Assembly (NCBI GenBank): GCA_005793215.1
Contig: SXPV01000064.1
Coordinates: 1-40,992 of the forward strand
Direction of reading: 5' to 3'
Origin: Actinomycetota bacterium
GTDB lineage: Bacteria; Actinomycetota; Acidimicrobiia; Acidimicrobiales; Ilumatobacteraceae
Length of the DNA stretch: 40,992 nt
Both the position numbers and the translations under genes were made by a program. The notes below the pieces were generated by a model. The model saw only the letters and a program-made list of their open reading frames with translations, searched no databases and had not been told where the DNA came from. Positions 1-8,933 of this stretch are shown piece by piece; position 1 is the stretch's first letter, and every line of letters begins with the position of its first letter.

Positions 1-1
1 G

Positions 2-1096
2 CAAAACACGCCAATCGCGGTCATCAAAGTCGTTGGCATTGGTGGCGGCGGCGTCAACGCCGTGAATCGAATGATCGATGCCGGACTACGCGGCGTCGAC
101 TTCGTCGCCATCAATACCGATGCGCAAGCACTCATCATGAGTGACGCGAGTTACAAGATCGACATCGGACGCGAACTGACGCGCGGCCTTGGGGCAGGCA
201 GCGATCCAGAGGTTGGTCGTGAAGCCGCTGAGGCTCACCGCGACGAGATTCAGGAACATCTCGCGGGTGCCGACATGGTGTTCATCACTGCCGGAGAAGG
301 TGGCGGTACTGGTACGGGAGCTGCACCAGTGGTGGCCGAGATTGCCAAAGCAGAGGGTGCACTCACCATCGGCATCGTGACTCGACCTTTCAATTTCGAA
401 GGACGTCGTCGTTCCGTACAAGCCGATCAGGGCATCGCAAAATTGAAGGACAAGGTCGACACCTTGATCGTGATCCCCAATGAGAAGTTGTTGTCGATTG
501 CCACGGACAAGACCACGTTGTTGGATGCATTCAAGAAAGCCGACGAAGTGCTCATGCAGGGCGTTTCGGGAATCACCGGCATCATCACCACACCTGGTCT
601 GATCAACACCGACTTCGCCGACGTGAAAACCATCCTGGCCAACGCCGGGTCGTCGTTGATGGGAATCGGGGTGGCGAGTGGTGACAAGCGCGCAGCGAAT
701 GCCGCAATCGCCGCCATCACTTCACCGATGCTCGAGGCGGCAATCGAAGGTGCTCGCGGTATTCTGCTGAACGTCGCCGGTCCATCCGACATGAGCCTCT
801 TCGAACTGAACGAGGCAGCCGAAACGGTCGCACGCGTTGCTCACCAGGACGCCAACATCATCCTTGGCACGGTGATCGACGACGATCTCGGGGACGAAGT
901 TCGTGTCACTGTTATCGCGTCTGGATTCGAACGATGGGATGCCGGTGCGGGTCGCATCGGAAATCGCGTGGACTCCACCGCTACGCGTGGTGATGCTCGT
1001 CCGGAAGCGGGCAAGGGCAGTTCGCGCTTGCGGGAAATCTTCGGCACCGACGACAGCGACGACGACGATCTCGACGTTCCCGACTTTCTGAAGTAA
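2..1096 (+). CDS. ftsZ: Cell division protein FtsZ (5' end outside window)
   Basis: This is the tubulin-like GTPase that polymerises into the division ring. The reading frame is open from base 2 and has no start inside the window, so roughly ten N-terminal residues are missing. The nucleotide-binding start ([15 protein letters not shown]) is at the edge, the tubulin signature GGGTGTG lies at bases 299-319, and the T7 synergy loop reads GLINTDFAD, which should complete the GTPase site of the neighbouring subunit. A variable acidic linker ends in the conserved C-terminal peptide DVPDFLK, the docking site for SepF or other membrane anchors. sepF lies two genes downstream. Very secure. Confidence 0.98.
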   Translation, partial: QNTPIAVIKVVGIGGGGVNAVNRMIDAGLRGVDFVAINTDAQALIMSDASYKIDIGRELTRGLGAGSDPEVGREAAEAHRDEIQEHLAGADMVFITAGEGGGTGTGAAPVVAEIAKAEGALTIGIVTRPFNFEGRRRSVQADQGIAKLKDKVDTLIVIPNEKLLSIATDKTTLLDAFKKADEVLMQGVSGITGIITTPGLINTDFADVKTILANAGSSLMGIGVASGDKRAANAAIAAITSPMLEAAIEGARGILLNVAGPSDMSLFELNEAAETVARVAHQDANIILGTVIDDDLGDEVRVTVIASGFERWDAGAGRIGNRVDSTATRGDARPEAGKGSSRLREIFGTDDSDDDDLDVPDFLK

Positions 1097-1106
1097 TCGC
1101 ACTTCG

Positions 1107-1778
1107 TTGGACGAGTCGGCAGTCGCTCTACGACTGGCGAAACTCCGTCAGTTGGTTGACGCCGGCGCCACACGCGGCCACGTTGCCATGTGCGCAGTTA
1201 CCAAGGGGTTCGGGCCGGAGGCAGTCGCAATGGCGCATCGCCTCGGGTGCGATGCTGTTGGCGAAAACTACGCCCAGGAGGCCATCACCAAGATCGCTGC
1301 GGTCGGTGGAGTTCACCCACCAGTGCACTTCATCGGTCGGCTGCAGTCCAACAAGGTTCGATCGCTGGTTGACGTCGTGTCGGTGTGGCAAAGCGTCGAC
1401 CGAGCCTCGCTGATCGACGAAATCGCCAAACGCAGCGCAGGCGCCCACATCTACGTGCAGGTCAATGCGACGCAGGAACCCGACAAGGGTGGCTGTTCGC
1501 CCCAGGAGGCCCCTCGACTCGTCGAGCGGGCCCAGCGGGCCGGTCTCGTGGTCGATGGACTCATGACGGTGGGGCCAACTGACGAGGATCCCAAGGGAAC
1601 TCGACGCGCATTTGCCTTGGTACGGGCGTTGGCCGACCAATTGGGTTTGGCGGGATGCTCGATGGGGATGTCGGGCGACCTGGAGATTGCGCTTGCCGAG
1701 GGTTCCACGATGCTGCGCGTCGGTACGGCGCTGTTTGGTGAGCGTCCGTCGGCAGCGCGCAGCCCTGAGGTAATCTGA
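1107..1778 (+). CDS. yggS: YggS/PLPBP family pyridoxal-phosphate homeostasis protein
   Basis: A single-domain alanine-racemase-fold protein that binds PLP and buffers its cellular level; the family has no proven catalytic activity. The PLP lysine is K33 in CAVTKGF, and the C-terminal phosphate-binding segment is MGMSGDLEIALAEGSTMLRVG. Length (223 aa) fits the family. The start is TTG, 10 nt after ftsZ; no Shine-Dalgarno is visible. A weak TAATCG hexamer beginning at the ftsZ stop codon sits 7 nt before the TTG, reminiscent of the leaderless promoters elsewhere here. Between ftsZ and sepF this gene corresponds to ylmE of other Gram-positive bacteria. Confidence 0.93.
   Translation: MDESAVALRLAKLRQLVDAGATRGHVAMCAVTKGFGPEAVAMAHRLGCDAVGENYAQEAITKIAAVGGVHPPVHFIGRLQSNKVRSLVDVVSVWQSVDRASLIDEIAKRSAGAHIYVQVNATQEPDKGGCSPQEAPRLVERAQRAGLVVDGLMTVGPTDEDPKGTRRAFALVRALADQLGLAGCSMGMSGDLEIALAEGSTMLRVGTALFGERPSAARSPEVI
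1771..1776 (+). promoter_or_regulatory. Candidate -10 box of leaderless sepF promoter
   Basis: TAATCT (TAnnnT) ends 7 nt before the sepF ATG, placing the predicted transcription start at 1783-1784. It lies inside the end of yggS. No clear -35 or Shine-Dalgarno is present. Confidence 0.5.
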
Positions 1779-1783
1779 GCGAT

Positions 1784-2296
1784 ATGTCAATGTTCCGTAG
1801 GGCCATGGATTATCTGGGTCTCGGGGCCGACGAGGTGTACGACGACAGCGACCAATCGGTACGCGCTCGGCGTCCGGTACGTGGTCGTGGAGAGCCCATC
1901 GACGACGTGTACGACGATGAAGACATCGACGACGATGATGATGACTATGAAGAGGTAGCACCACCACCGCGTCGAGCACGGGTGCGTGACGATTCTGGTG
2001 TCACCGTGCGCGGGCCAGTCGGACAGCCACAAAAGAACGTGAAGCCACTTGATGCCGCAACGGTCGAGCCCGTCACGCTCAAGCCCACCAGTTATGGCCA
2101 CTGCAAAGAAATCGCAGAGCGCTTCAAGAGCGGACAACCCGTCATCATGAACATGATTGCTACACATCCCGAAGAGGGTCGTCGCATCATCGACTTCGTC
2201 TCCGGCTTGGCGTTCGGTCTCAATGGCTCACTTGAACGCATCTCGCGTGGCGTGTTTCGCATCACCCCCAATGGTGTGCGAATTCCCCGCGATTAG
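1784..2296 (+). CDS. sepF: Cell division protein SepF
   Basis: SepF anchors FtsZ filaments to the membrane and is the main FtsZ membrane tether in actinobacteria lacking FtsA. The N-terminus MSMFRRAMDYLGLG resembles the amphipathic membrane-binding helix. A very acidic, Asp-rich linker with some Arg follows (about residues 15-80), then the globular SepF (DUF552) domain at about residues 95-165, with the conserved stretch around FKSGQPVIMNM and the terminal GVFRITPNGVRI. The ATG at 1784 is preceded by a -10 box rather than a ribosome binding site. The neighbouring ftsZ tail is the expected partner. Confidence 0.96.
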   Translation: MSMFRRAMDYLGLGADEVYDDSDQSVRARRPVRGRGEPIDDVYDDEDIDDDDDDYEEVAPPPRRARVRDDSGVTVRGPVGQPQKNVKPLDAATVEPVTLKPTSYGHCKEIAERFKSGQPVIMNMIATHPEEGRRIIDFVSGLAFGLNGSLERISRGVFRITPNGVRIPRD

Positions 2297-2297
2297 T

Positions 2298-2322
2298 CGG
2301 CGAGTACATCACCGCATCGCCG
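2298..2322 (+). other. Small inverted repeat in yggT leader
   Basis: CGGCGA (2298-2303) and TCGCCG (2317-2322) can form a 6-bp stem with a 13-nt loop between sepF and the yggT ribosome binding site. It is not followed by a T run, so it is not a typical terminator. Function unknown. Confidence 0.3.
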
Positions 2323-2347
2323 TGTTGAATGGAGGAGGAGCCCACCC

Positions 2348-2593
2348 ATGATTTCCCAACTCATTTCCCTGTACACCTTCGTCATCTTCGTGCGAATCAT
2401 CCTGAGCTGGTTTCCGAACTCGAGCGGTGGAGCGTTGTCGCAGGTGAACCGCGTGCTCTTCCAGATCACCGAACCCGTGCTTGGTCCGGCCCGTCGCATC
2501 ATTCCCAGCATCGGACCTCTCGACATCTCGCCCATCGTGGTGGTGTTCGCTCTCGGGTTCGTGCAGCGAATGCTGGTTTCCGCAGGTTTGTGA
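2348..2593 (+). CDS. YggT family membrane protein
   Basis: A small integral membrane protein of the YggT/YlmG family, regularly found beside sepF and thought to have a role connected with division or membrane organisation. Two hydrophobic segments are visible (about residues 5-22 and 58-76), with the family hallmark RIILSWFP and the amphipathic middle part [18 protein letters not shown] strong Shine-Dalgarno (GGAGGAGGAG, from 2331) precedes the ATG, unlike sepF just upstream. In Streptomyces and mycobacteria divIVA/wag31 follows this gene; here ileS follows instead. Confidence 0.93.
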   Translation: MISQLISLYTFVIFVRIILSWFPNSSGGALSQVNRVLFQITEPVLGPARRIIPSIGPLDISPIVVVFALGFVQRMLVSAGL

Positions 2594-2606
2594 GCAGCCC
2601 CGTCTG

Positions 2607-5600
2607 ATGGCTGGCTCGTATCCGCAGGTTGCTGCGCAGCCAAATCTTCCCGAGATGGAAGAACGCATTCTTGCGTTCTGGGAAGCCGACAACACATTCG
2701 ATGCGTCGGTAGAACAGCACCCCCGCACCACCTCCGCGACACCAGCCCAGCAGAGCGGCACGCCAGATGCAGAGTTCGTCTTCTACGACGGTCCTCCGTT
2801 TGCCAATGGCTTACCGCATTACGGACACCTGCTGACGGGATTCGTGAAGGATGCGGTACCGCGCTATCGCACCATGAGTGGCAAGCGCGTGGAGCGGCGC
2901 TTTGGTTGGGACTGTCACGGCCTACCAGCGGAGGCAGAAGCCGAGCGGCAGCTCGGTATCTCTGGTCGTCAAGCAATCACCGATTTTGGCATCGAGAAGT
3001 TCAATGACCACTGCCGCACCTCGGTGCTGCAGTACACCAATGACTGGCGTCGGTATGTCACGCGTCAGGCTCGCTGGGTTGATTTCGACAACGACTACAA
3101 GACGCTCGACCTGTCCTATATGGAGAGCGTTCTGTGGGCGTTCAAGACGCTGTGGGACAAGGGGCTCATCTACGAAGGTTTTCGGGTGCTGCCCTACTCG
3201 TGGGCGTTGGAGACTCCGCTTTCGAATTCCGAGACGCGAATGGACGACACCTACAAAATGGTGCAGGATCCTGCACTCACCGTTGGCTTCACGCTCGAAA
3301 CGGGTGAGCGTCTGTTGGCGTGGACCACCACGCCATGGACGCTGCCGTCGAATCTTGCGCTCGCAGTCGGCGCCGATGTGGAGTACGGCGTCTACGAGCT
3401 GAACGGGATTCGTTATGTCATGGCGGTCGCGCGTCGCGAGGCCTACGAGCGTGAACTCGCAGGAGCCCAACAGGTGGGCACGCTTCGTGGAAGCGAACTC
3501 GTCGGGCGACGCTATGCGCCGTTGCTGCCGTACTTTGCCGATCGCGCAAGCGGTGTTGACCGCACCGACGCATTCCGTGTACTCGCCGGCGACTTCGTCA
3601 CCACCGAGGACGGCACCGGTGTGGTGCACATCGCGCCGGGTTTCGGTGAGGACGACCAGCGACTCTGCGCCGAAGCAGGCATCGAGTTGGTGGTACCCGT
3701 CGATTCGCGTGGTCGGTTCACCAGCGAGGTTGGCGACTTTGCCGGACTGCAAGTGTTCGAGGCCAATCCACTCATCATTAAGAAGCTCAAAGAGCAGGGC
3801 GTGGTGTTGCGACACGAAACCTACGACCACTCGTATCCGCATTGCTGGCGTACGGGAACCCCGCTCATTTATCGAGCCGTCAGCTCGTGGTTCGTGAACG
3901 TCACGGCCATCAAGGAACGCATGGTGGAGTTGAATCAGCAGATCTCCTGGGTGCCCGACCACATTCGCGATGGCAGTTTCGGCAAATGGCTGGAAAACGC
4001 CCGCGACTGGACGATCAGCCGAAATCGTTTCTGGGGATCACCCATTCCGGTGTGGCGAAGCGACAATCCGGAGTTTCCGCGAATCGACGTGTACGGCAGC
4101 ATCGCCGAGCTGGAGCGTGACTTCGGCGTGAAGGTGGGCGAGTTGCACCGTCCTGTCGTCGACGACCTCGTTCGCCCCAATCCTGACGACCCGAGCGGCA
4201 CGTCGATGATGCGGCGCGTGCCGGAGGTGCTCGACTGCTGGTTCGAGAGCGGTTCGATGCCCTTTGCCCAGGTGCACTACCCGTTCGAGAACCGTGAATG
4301 GTTCGAGAGTCACTATCCCGGTGACTTCATCGTGGAGTACATCGGTCAAACGCGCGGATGGTTCTACACGTTGCACGTTCTTGCCACGGCGCTCTTTGAT
4401 CGACCGGCGTTCAAGAGTTGTGTGAGTCACGGCATCGTGCTGGGCGATGACGGACAAAAGATGTCCAAGAGCCTGCGCAATTATCCCGACCCGATGAAGG
4501 TGTTCGACACCTACGGCGCCGATGCCATGCGGTGGTACCTGCTGTCATCGTCGATCCTCCGCGGAGCCGACTTCTCGGTGACCGAAGCGGGCATACGCGA
4601 CACCGTGCGACAGAACATCCTTCCGCTGTGGAACTCGTGGTACTTCTTGTCGCTGTATGCGAATGCCGCCAACACCCGTGGCGAGTTCGACACATCGAGC
4701 AACAACGTGCTCGATCGATACATCGTGGCAAAGTGTCGCAGCCTGGTCGAAGCCACCACGATCGCGTTCGAACGAAACGATCTGTTCGATGCCTGCGCGC
4801 AAGTACGAGATTTTCTGGACGTGCTCACCAACTGGTACATCCGTCGAAGTCGGGACCGATTCTGGGATGGCGACCAATCGGCCATCAACACACTGCACAG
4901 CGTGCTCACCATCGTGTGCCGAGTTGCTGCACCTCTGTTGCCGCTCACCTCGGAGGAGATCTATCGCGGTCTCACCGGTGAGCGCAGTGTGCATCTCACC
5001 GCCTGGCCCACCATCGAGGGTCTCGCCGTTGCCGATGATTTGGTCGTCGCGATGGATCTGGCGCGTGACGTGTGTTCATCGACGTTGTCCTTGCGCAAGG
5101 CGCACCAATTGCGCGTGCGCCAACCGCTGGCCTCGCTGGTGGTGGCCAGTTCACGGGCTGCAGTACTCGGCGACTTCGTCGATGTCATCAAGGACGAAGT
5201 CAACGTGCGCGCCGTGGTGCTGAGCACCGATGTCGACGAACATGCCCGCCGTGAATTGGTGGTGACTCCGGCTGCACTTGGGCCACGTTTGGGACCCGAC
5301 ACGCAAAAGGTGATTCGCGCGGTCAAGCAGGGTGATTGGTCGAAGAAGGGTGACACCGTGGTGGCCGGGGGCGTGGAGCTACGCGATGGTGAGTATTCGC
5401 TCATGTTGGTTGCCACCGGAGCCGGCGACCGAGCGAGTACCGCACTTGCCGACGGGTCGGGCATCGTCGTACTGGACCTGGCAGTGGATGACGACCTGCG
5501 GCAGGAAGGTGTCGCTCGTGATGTAATTCGACTGGTGCAGCAGGCGCGTCGCGATGCCGGGTTGCACGTGTCCGATCGAATTCGACTCACACTCGGTGTT

Positions 5601-5762
5601 CCGGATCACGTTGCCGCCTGCGTTCGAAAGCATGAGCAGATGGTCGCAACCGAGACTCTGGCTCGAGAGGTTCGGTTCGTTTCCACCGAGGGAGCCGATG
5701 TAGCACCCACCACCATGCTGGACGACATGCCACTGCATGTGGGGGTTGAGCGGCTACCCTGA
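2607..5762 (+). CDS. ileS: Isoleucyl-tRNA synthetase (IleS2-like form)
   Basis: Charges tRNA-Ile with isoleucine and edits misactivated valine. The reading frame extends upstream into yggT, but the ATG at 2607 gives the family N-terminus ([15 protein letters not shown]) and a product of 1051 aa. The HIGH motif is HYGH (residues 71-74) within [14 protein letters not shown], and the KMSKS loop is at residues 618-622. The GLPHYGH form, overall length and lack of a C-terminal zinc-finger cysteine cluster match the eukaryote-like IleS2 type seen in mycobacteria, a type associated in other species with low mupirocin sensitivity; that trait is inferred, not shown. Confidence 0.97.
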   Translation: MAGSYPQVAAQPNLPEMEERILAFWEADNTFDASVEQHPRTTSATPAQQSGTPDAEFVFYDGPPFANGLPHYGHLLTGFVKDAVPRYRTMSGKRVERRFGWDCHGLPAEAEAERQLGISGRQAITDFGIEKFNDHCRTSVLQYTNDWRRYVTRQARWVDFDNDYKTLDLSYMESVLWAFKTLWDKGLIYEGFRVLPYSWALETPLSNSETRMDDTYKMVQDPALTVGFTLETGERLLAWTTTPWTLPSNLALAVGADVEYGVYELNGIRYVMAVARREAYERELAGAQQVGTLRGSELVGRRYAPLLPYFADRASGVDRTDAFRVLAGDFVTTEDGTGVVHIAPGFGEDDQRLCAEAGIELVVPVDSRGRFTSEVGDFAGLQVFEANPLIIKKLKEQGVVLRHETYDHSYPHCWRTGTPLIYRAVSSWFVNVTAIKERMVELNQQISWVPDHIRDGSFGKWLENARDWTISRNRFWGSPIPVWRSDNPEFPRIDVYGSIAELERDFGVKVGELHRPVVDDLVRPNPDDPSGTSMMRRVPEVLDCWFESGSMPFAQVHYPFENREWFESHYPGDFIVEYIGQTRGWFYTLHVLATALFDRPAFKSCVSHGIVLGDDGQKMSKSLRNYPDPMKVFDTYGADAMRWYLLSSSILRGADFSVTEAGIRDTVRQNILPLWNSWYFLSLYANAANTRGEFDTSSNNVLDRYIVAKCRSLVEATTIAFERNDLFDACAQVRDFLDVLTNWYIRRSRDRFWDGDQSAINTLHSVLTIVCRVAAPLLPLTSEEIYRGLTGERSVHLTAWPTIEGLAVADDLVVAMDLARDVCSSTLSLRKAHQLRVRQPLASLVVASSRAAVLGDFVDVIKDEVNVRAVVLSTDVDEHARRELVVTPAALGPRLGPDTQKVIRAVKQGDWSKKGDTVVAGGVELRDGEYSLMLVATGAGDRASTALADGSGIVVLDLAVDDDLRQEGVARDVIRLVQQARRDAGLHVSDRIRLTLGVPDHVAACVRKHEQMVATETLAREVRFVSTEGADVAPTTMLDDMPLHVGVERLP
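5755..5760 (+). promoter_or_regulatory. Candidate -10 box before the DksA-like gene
   Basis: TACCCT (TAnnnT) ends 9 nt before the ATG at 5770, inside the last codons of ileS. The predicted mRNA leader would be only about 3 nt. Confidence 0.4.
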
Positions 5763-5769
5763 CGGGGTC

Positions 5770-6942
5770 ATGAATGCAGCCGCCAGGCGCAAGGCAGCGC
5801 AAAAGAAACGTATTGCCGCGAAGAAGAAAGCCGCAGCAAAAAAGGCCGCGATAAAGAGAATGGCCGCAGCCAAGAGAGCAGCCCTACAGAAGCAGGCGGC
5901 AGCCAAACGCCGCAAGCTCGAAGAACTCCGTCGCCGCAAGGCCAAGCGGTTACTGGAAGAAAAACGACGAAAGGCCAAGAAAGCCATGGAAGAAAAGCGC
6001 CGCAAGGCCAAGCGAGCCATGGAAGAAAAGCGCCGCAAGGCCAAGAAAGCGCTCGAGGAAAAGAAGCGCAAGCAGGCCAAACAGAAAGCAGAAGCCGCAC
6101 GTCGGAAAGCCGCGTTGAAGAAACAGGTCGAGGAGAAGAAGCGCAAGCAGGCGCGACTGCTCGCCGAGCGTGAACGTAAGCAAAAGCGCATCGCTGCCGA
6201 GCGTGAGCGCAAGCGAGTCGCCCGAGAGAAACTCGCCGAGCGCAAGCGCATCGCCAGGGAGAAGTTGGCAGAAAAGCGTCGTCGCGATCTCGAGCGTCAA
6301 GTCATCATCGAAGAGCGCAAGCGTGAACAGGCCCGCAAGCGCGCGGCAATCGAAGAAGAACGTCGTGAGAAGCAGCGCGAACGCGACAAGATCACCAAGG
6401 CCAAAGAAGCCGAGCGCATGGCGCGAGAATCCGAACGGGCGCGTATCCGAGCCCTCCGAGACGAAGAAGAAGCCCGCATCCGTGCCCAACAGGAAAAGGC
6501 GATGGCCAAGCCGGTCAAACCGCCGATCACGAAGCTGGACCCCATCGATGGCATCACACCAACGAAGGAATTCGACATCGCCTTCTTGAAGTCGCAGAGG
6601 GCACTGTTGCTGGAGAAGAGAATTGAGTTGGTTGGTCAGGCAAAGCGACTCACCCAAGAAGCACAAGAGATCGTTGCCAACCAGGAGATGGGCGACGTCG
6701 ACTTCGGTGAGGAGGGTGGCGAAGGCGACACCATGGTGGTGGAGCGTGAGCGCGACCTCATCCTCTCCGATCAGGCACTTGCCGAAGTCGAGGCCATCGA
6801 TGCGGCACTGCAGCGAATGGAAATCGGAGAGTACGGTTACTCGTCGTACTCGGGTCTGCCGATTCCCCGGGAACGTCTAGAAGTGTTGCCATGGGCCACC
6901 GAGCTCGTCACCGAACGCGCCGGCGGTCTGGGCAGTAGATGA
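5770..6942 (+). CDS. TraR/DksA-like protein with long Lys/Arg-rich helical N-terminus and no zinc cysteines
   Basis: The 390-residue product has two parts. Residues 1 to about 265 are almost only Ala, Lys, Arg, Glu and Gln, with no Pro or Gly to break a helix; an 11-residue unit (consensus LEEKRRKAKKA) is repeated in tandem from base 5953. Such a segment should form a long charged helix and may bind nucleic acid. The C-terminal part (about 275-390) aligns with DksA/TraR family proteins found before lspA in actinobacteria, ending in the recognisable IGEYGYSSYSGLPIPRERL and LPWATEL. The four zinc-finger cysteines of the family are replaced by S, S, L and E, so no zinc can bind there. Overlaps lspA by 4 nt (ATGA). 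Role in transcription control is inferred only from the family. Confidence 0.75.
   Translation: MNAAARRKAAQKKRIAAKKKAAAKKAAIKRMAAAKRAALQKQAAAKRRKLEELRRRKAKRLLEEKRRKAKKAMEEKRRKAKRAMEEKRRKAKKALEEKKRKQAKQKAEAARRKAALKKQVEEKKRKQARLLAERERKQKRIAAERERKRVAREKLAERKRIAREKLAEKRRRDLERQVIIEERKREQARKRAAIEEERREKQRERDKITKAKEAERMARESERARIRALRDEEEARIRAQQEKAMAKPVKPPITKLDPIDGITPTKEFDIAFLKSQRALLLEKRIELVGQAKRLTQEAQEIVANQEMGDVDFGEEGGEGDTMVVERERDLILSDQALAEVEAIDAALQRMEIGEYGYSSYSGLPIPRERLEVLPWATELVTERAGGLGSR
5953..6084 (+). repeat. 33-bp tandem (11-residue hendecad) repeat inside the DksA-like gene
   Basis: Four consecutive 33-bp units start at 5953, 5986, 6019 and 6052. The two central copies share an identical 27-base stretch (5986-6012 and 6019-6045). 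Each unit encodes an 11-residue block such as M-E-E-K-R-R-K-A-K-R-A. The near-identity suggests recent duplication. Confidence 0.8.
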
Positions 6943-7412
6943 GCGGCGTCGCAATACGGCGACTCTGGATTCTGATTGCGAGCATCGTCGTCGCAGATCA
7001 GCTCACCAAACACTGGGCGCTCAATCGGTTGTCAGACAACCGCACCATCGACCTCATCGGTTCGCTGCGCTTCAACTTGGCCTTCAACAAGGGGATGGCA
7101 TTTTCGCAAGCGTCCGGCGCAGGCCCCATCATTGGTGCGATGGGCTTCGTCGTGGTGATCGTCATCGTGTTGTGGTTGCGACGCTCAGCGACCGGGTTGG
7201 CTGCAGTCGCTGCCGGAATGATCGTTGGTGGGGCAATCGGCAATTTGATCGACCGTCTCTTGCGTGGGGAGGCGTGGTTGCGAGGTGCCGTTGTGGACTT
7301 CATCGACTTGCAGTGGTTTCCGATATTCAACATCGCTGATTCCGCAATAACCGTCGGCGCGGCATTGATGATCGTCGCGTCGATTCGCAAACCGGCGGTG
7401 ACGGAATCATGA
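6939..7412 (+). CDS. lspA: Lipoprotein signal peptidase II
   Basis: Membrane aspartyl protease that cuts the signal peptide of lipidated prolipoproteins. The 157-aa protein has the expected four hydrophobic segments. The catalytic aspartates are D105 in GNLIDR and D134 in FNIADS. The conserved segment FNLAFNKGMAFS corresponds to the usual VHNxGAAFS region. It overlaps its neighbours on both sides by ATGA junctions, so it is co-translated with the DksA-like gene and rluD. The DUF3048 lipoprotein encoded at 29524-30600 is a plausible substrate. Confidence 0.96.
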   Translation: MSGVAIRRLWILIASIVVADQLTKHWALNRLSDNRTIDLIGSLRFNLAFNKGMAFSQASGAGPIIGAMGFVVVIVIVLWLRRSATGLAAVAAGMIVGGAIGNLIDRLLRGEAWLRGAVVDFIDLQWFPIFNIADSAITVGAALMIVASIRKPAVTES

Positions 7413-8356
7413 GCGATGACACTGTTGGCGGGATTGCCCGGCGCATCGTAGAACCCATTCCCGCCTCGCTCGCAGGTGTTCGAATCGATCGGGTGGTCTC
7501 GCTCGTCGCCGATATCAGCCGAAACGCCGCCGCGACACTGATCGATGCGGGTGGAGTGTCCGTCGACGGAGCCGTCGTCGTCGCCGGTAAGGAGAAGATG
7601 ACGGAGGGTCAAACCATCGTCATCGATGTGACTCAAGCCAAGGGTCCTGAGTTTCCCGTCGCCGACGACAGTAAGTCCATGAATGTGGTGTACGCGGACG
7701 ACGATGTCATCGTGGTGAACAAGGAGGCGGGAGTCGTCGTACATCCCGGTGCGGGAAATCAGTCCGGCACGATGGTGAACTATTTGCTGGCAACTCATCC
7801 CGACATCGCCGGCGTCGGCGATCCGATGAGGCCCGGATTGGTGCATCGCCTCGACTCGGGCACCACCGGTTTGATCGTTGTGGCTCGAACGCAGCATGCG
7901 TATGAGTCGTTGGTGGAACAGCTCTCTTCGCGAAGCGTCACTCGCGTGTATTCGGTATTGGTGTGGGGAGTTCCCATCTCGCTCAATGGGGTGATCGACG
8001 CGCCAATCGGTCGCGATCAACGGGACCCGACTCGGATGGCGGTGGTGGTGGATGGTCGCGCGTCGCGAACCCACTACGTAGTGAAGCAATCGTTCCACGA
8101 ACCAAAGGACGCAGCACTCGTGGAGTGTCGATTGGAAACGGGCAGAACCCATCAGATTCGTGTTCACCTTGCATCGATCGGTCACCCGGTGGTGGGCGAT
8201 GCGACGTACGGTGGCGTTCGGTCCGGGCTACGTGCCGCACGACCCATGTTGCACGCCCAGGAATTGGCTTTCGATCATCCGCGTACGGGTGAACGGCACA
8301 CGTTCACCGCACCGACGCCGCAGGACTTTTCTGCGCTCTTGTCACTTCTGTCGTGA
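7409..8356 (+). CDS. rluD: RluD-family 23S rRNA pseudouridine synthase
   Basis: Converts uridines to pseudouridine in 23S rRNA. An S4 RNA-binding domain occupies about residues 20-80 (RIDRVVSLVADISRNAAATLID, then GGVSVDGAVV). The catalytic domain carries the RluA/RluD signature HRLDSGTTGL with catalytic aspartate D149, followed by ETGRTHQIRVHLASIGHPVVGD. Length 315 aa is normal. Which uridines it modifies cannot be told from sequence. It ends the lspA operon; rrf2 converges on it after 57 bases in which I see no strong terminator. Confidence 0.95.
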   Translation: MSDDTVGGIARRIVEPIPASLAGVRIDRVVSLVADISRNAAATLIDAGGVSVDGAVVVAGKEKMTEGQTIVIDVTQAKGPEFPVADDSKSMNVVYADDDVIVVNKEAGVVVHPGAGNQSGTMVNYLLATHPDIAGVGDPMRPGLVHRLDSGTTGLIVVARTQHAYESLVEQLSSRSVTRVYSVLVWGVPISLNGVIDAPIGRDQRDPTRMAVVVDGRASRTHYVVKQSFHEPKDAALVECRLETGRTHQIRVHLASIGHPVVGDATYGGVRSGLRAARPMLHAQELAFDHPRTGERHTFTAPTPQDFSALLSLLS

Positions 8357-8413
8357 TTTCGCGGCAACGCTCCACATCGCGCTAAGCGTGACGAGGCAGA
8401 ATGTCGCGCGCGG

Positions 8414-8884
8414 CTATCGGCGACGTGTGGTTGGCGTTCGCGAGTCCTCATCGGGCCAGGGCGATTCACCGCGCGCAGCCGCGAGGACCCCGCCGAGCGT
8501 GAACTTGGCCAAATGGTCGCGCATATGTTCGCCAACGGCGTGCCAGATGGCGAGCAGCACGCATTGTCCTTCATGATCACACGCACCGTCGCGATGTGGC
8601 TCGCCGAAGTCGCCGAGAGAAATGGGTCCGTCAACGGCTGAGAGAATCTCCGACAACAGGATTTTGTCGGGATGACGCGCCAAGGTGTATCCACCACCGA
8701 CACCCCGCTTGGAGTTCACCAATCCAGCACCCTTGAGTGCCAAGAGAATCTGTTCTAGGTACGGTTGGGGAAGTGCGGTGCGCGTGGCGATGTCGCGAAC
8801 CGAGATCGGCCCGGGTTGATCGGCATGAAGTGCCAGTGACAACATCGCGCGACATGCATAGTCGCCCCGTGTAGACACCCGCAC
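8414..8884 (-). CDS. Rrf2-family transcriptional regulator
   Basis: A winged-helix regulator of the Rrf2 group (IscR, NsrR, CymR relatives). The typical N-terminus RVSTRGDYACRAMLSLAL is followed by the helix-turn-helix (SVRDIATRTALPQPYLEQIL) and wing (NSKRGVGGGYTLAR). Starting at the GTG at 8884 places this motif at the first residues, and a -10 box TACGAT lies exactly 6 nt upstream; an ATG at 8917 is the alternative. IscR-like proteins bind an Fe-S cluster with three cysteines; here only two are seen (DGAC and GQC) and proline stands where the first would be. A perfect palindrome in the divergent upstream region may be its operator. Confidence 0.9.
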   Translation of the reverse strand: MRVSTRGDYACRAMLSLALHADQPGPISVRDIATRTALPQPYLEQILLALKGAGLVNSKRGVGGGYTLARHPDKILLSEILSAVDGPISLGDFGEPHRDGACDHEGQCVLLAIWHAVGEHMRDHLAKFTLGGVLAAARGESPWPDEDSRTPTTRRR

Positions 8885-8890
8885 GCTTCC

Positions 8891-8896
8891 ATCGTA
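8891..8896 (-). promoter_or_regulatory. Candidate -10 box of leaderless rrf2 promoter
   Basis: On the minus strand TACGAT ends 6 nt before the GTG at 8884, so the predicted transcription start is the G of the start codon. This supports the GTG over the upstream ATG. Confidence 0.5.
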
Positions 8897-8933
8897 AACG
8901 CACGTCGCGGGCACCATCAGCGTGTGTCCGGGA

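Noticed and set aside
2481-2606. Upstream in-frame extension of ileS
   Set aside because: It overlaps yggT and encodes nothing like IleS; the family N-terminus starts just after ATG 2607.
7460-7490. GTTCGAATC, resembling a tRNA T-loop
   Set aside because: It lies in the coding sequence of rluD and no acceptor or anticodon stem surrounds it. No tRNA was found in the window.
6998-8185. Long minus-strand open frame (395 codons) opposite lspA and rluD
   Set aside because: It mirrors two well-recognised genes, has no family resemblance, and its composition (many His, Arg, Thr) is that of an antisense shadow in GC-rich DNA.
8357-8413. Possible terminator between convergent rluD and rrf2
   Set aside because: Only very short stems (such as CGC-GCTAA-GCG) and no T run; not supported.
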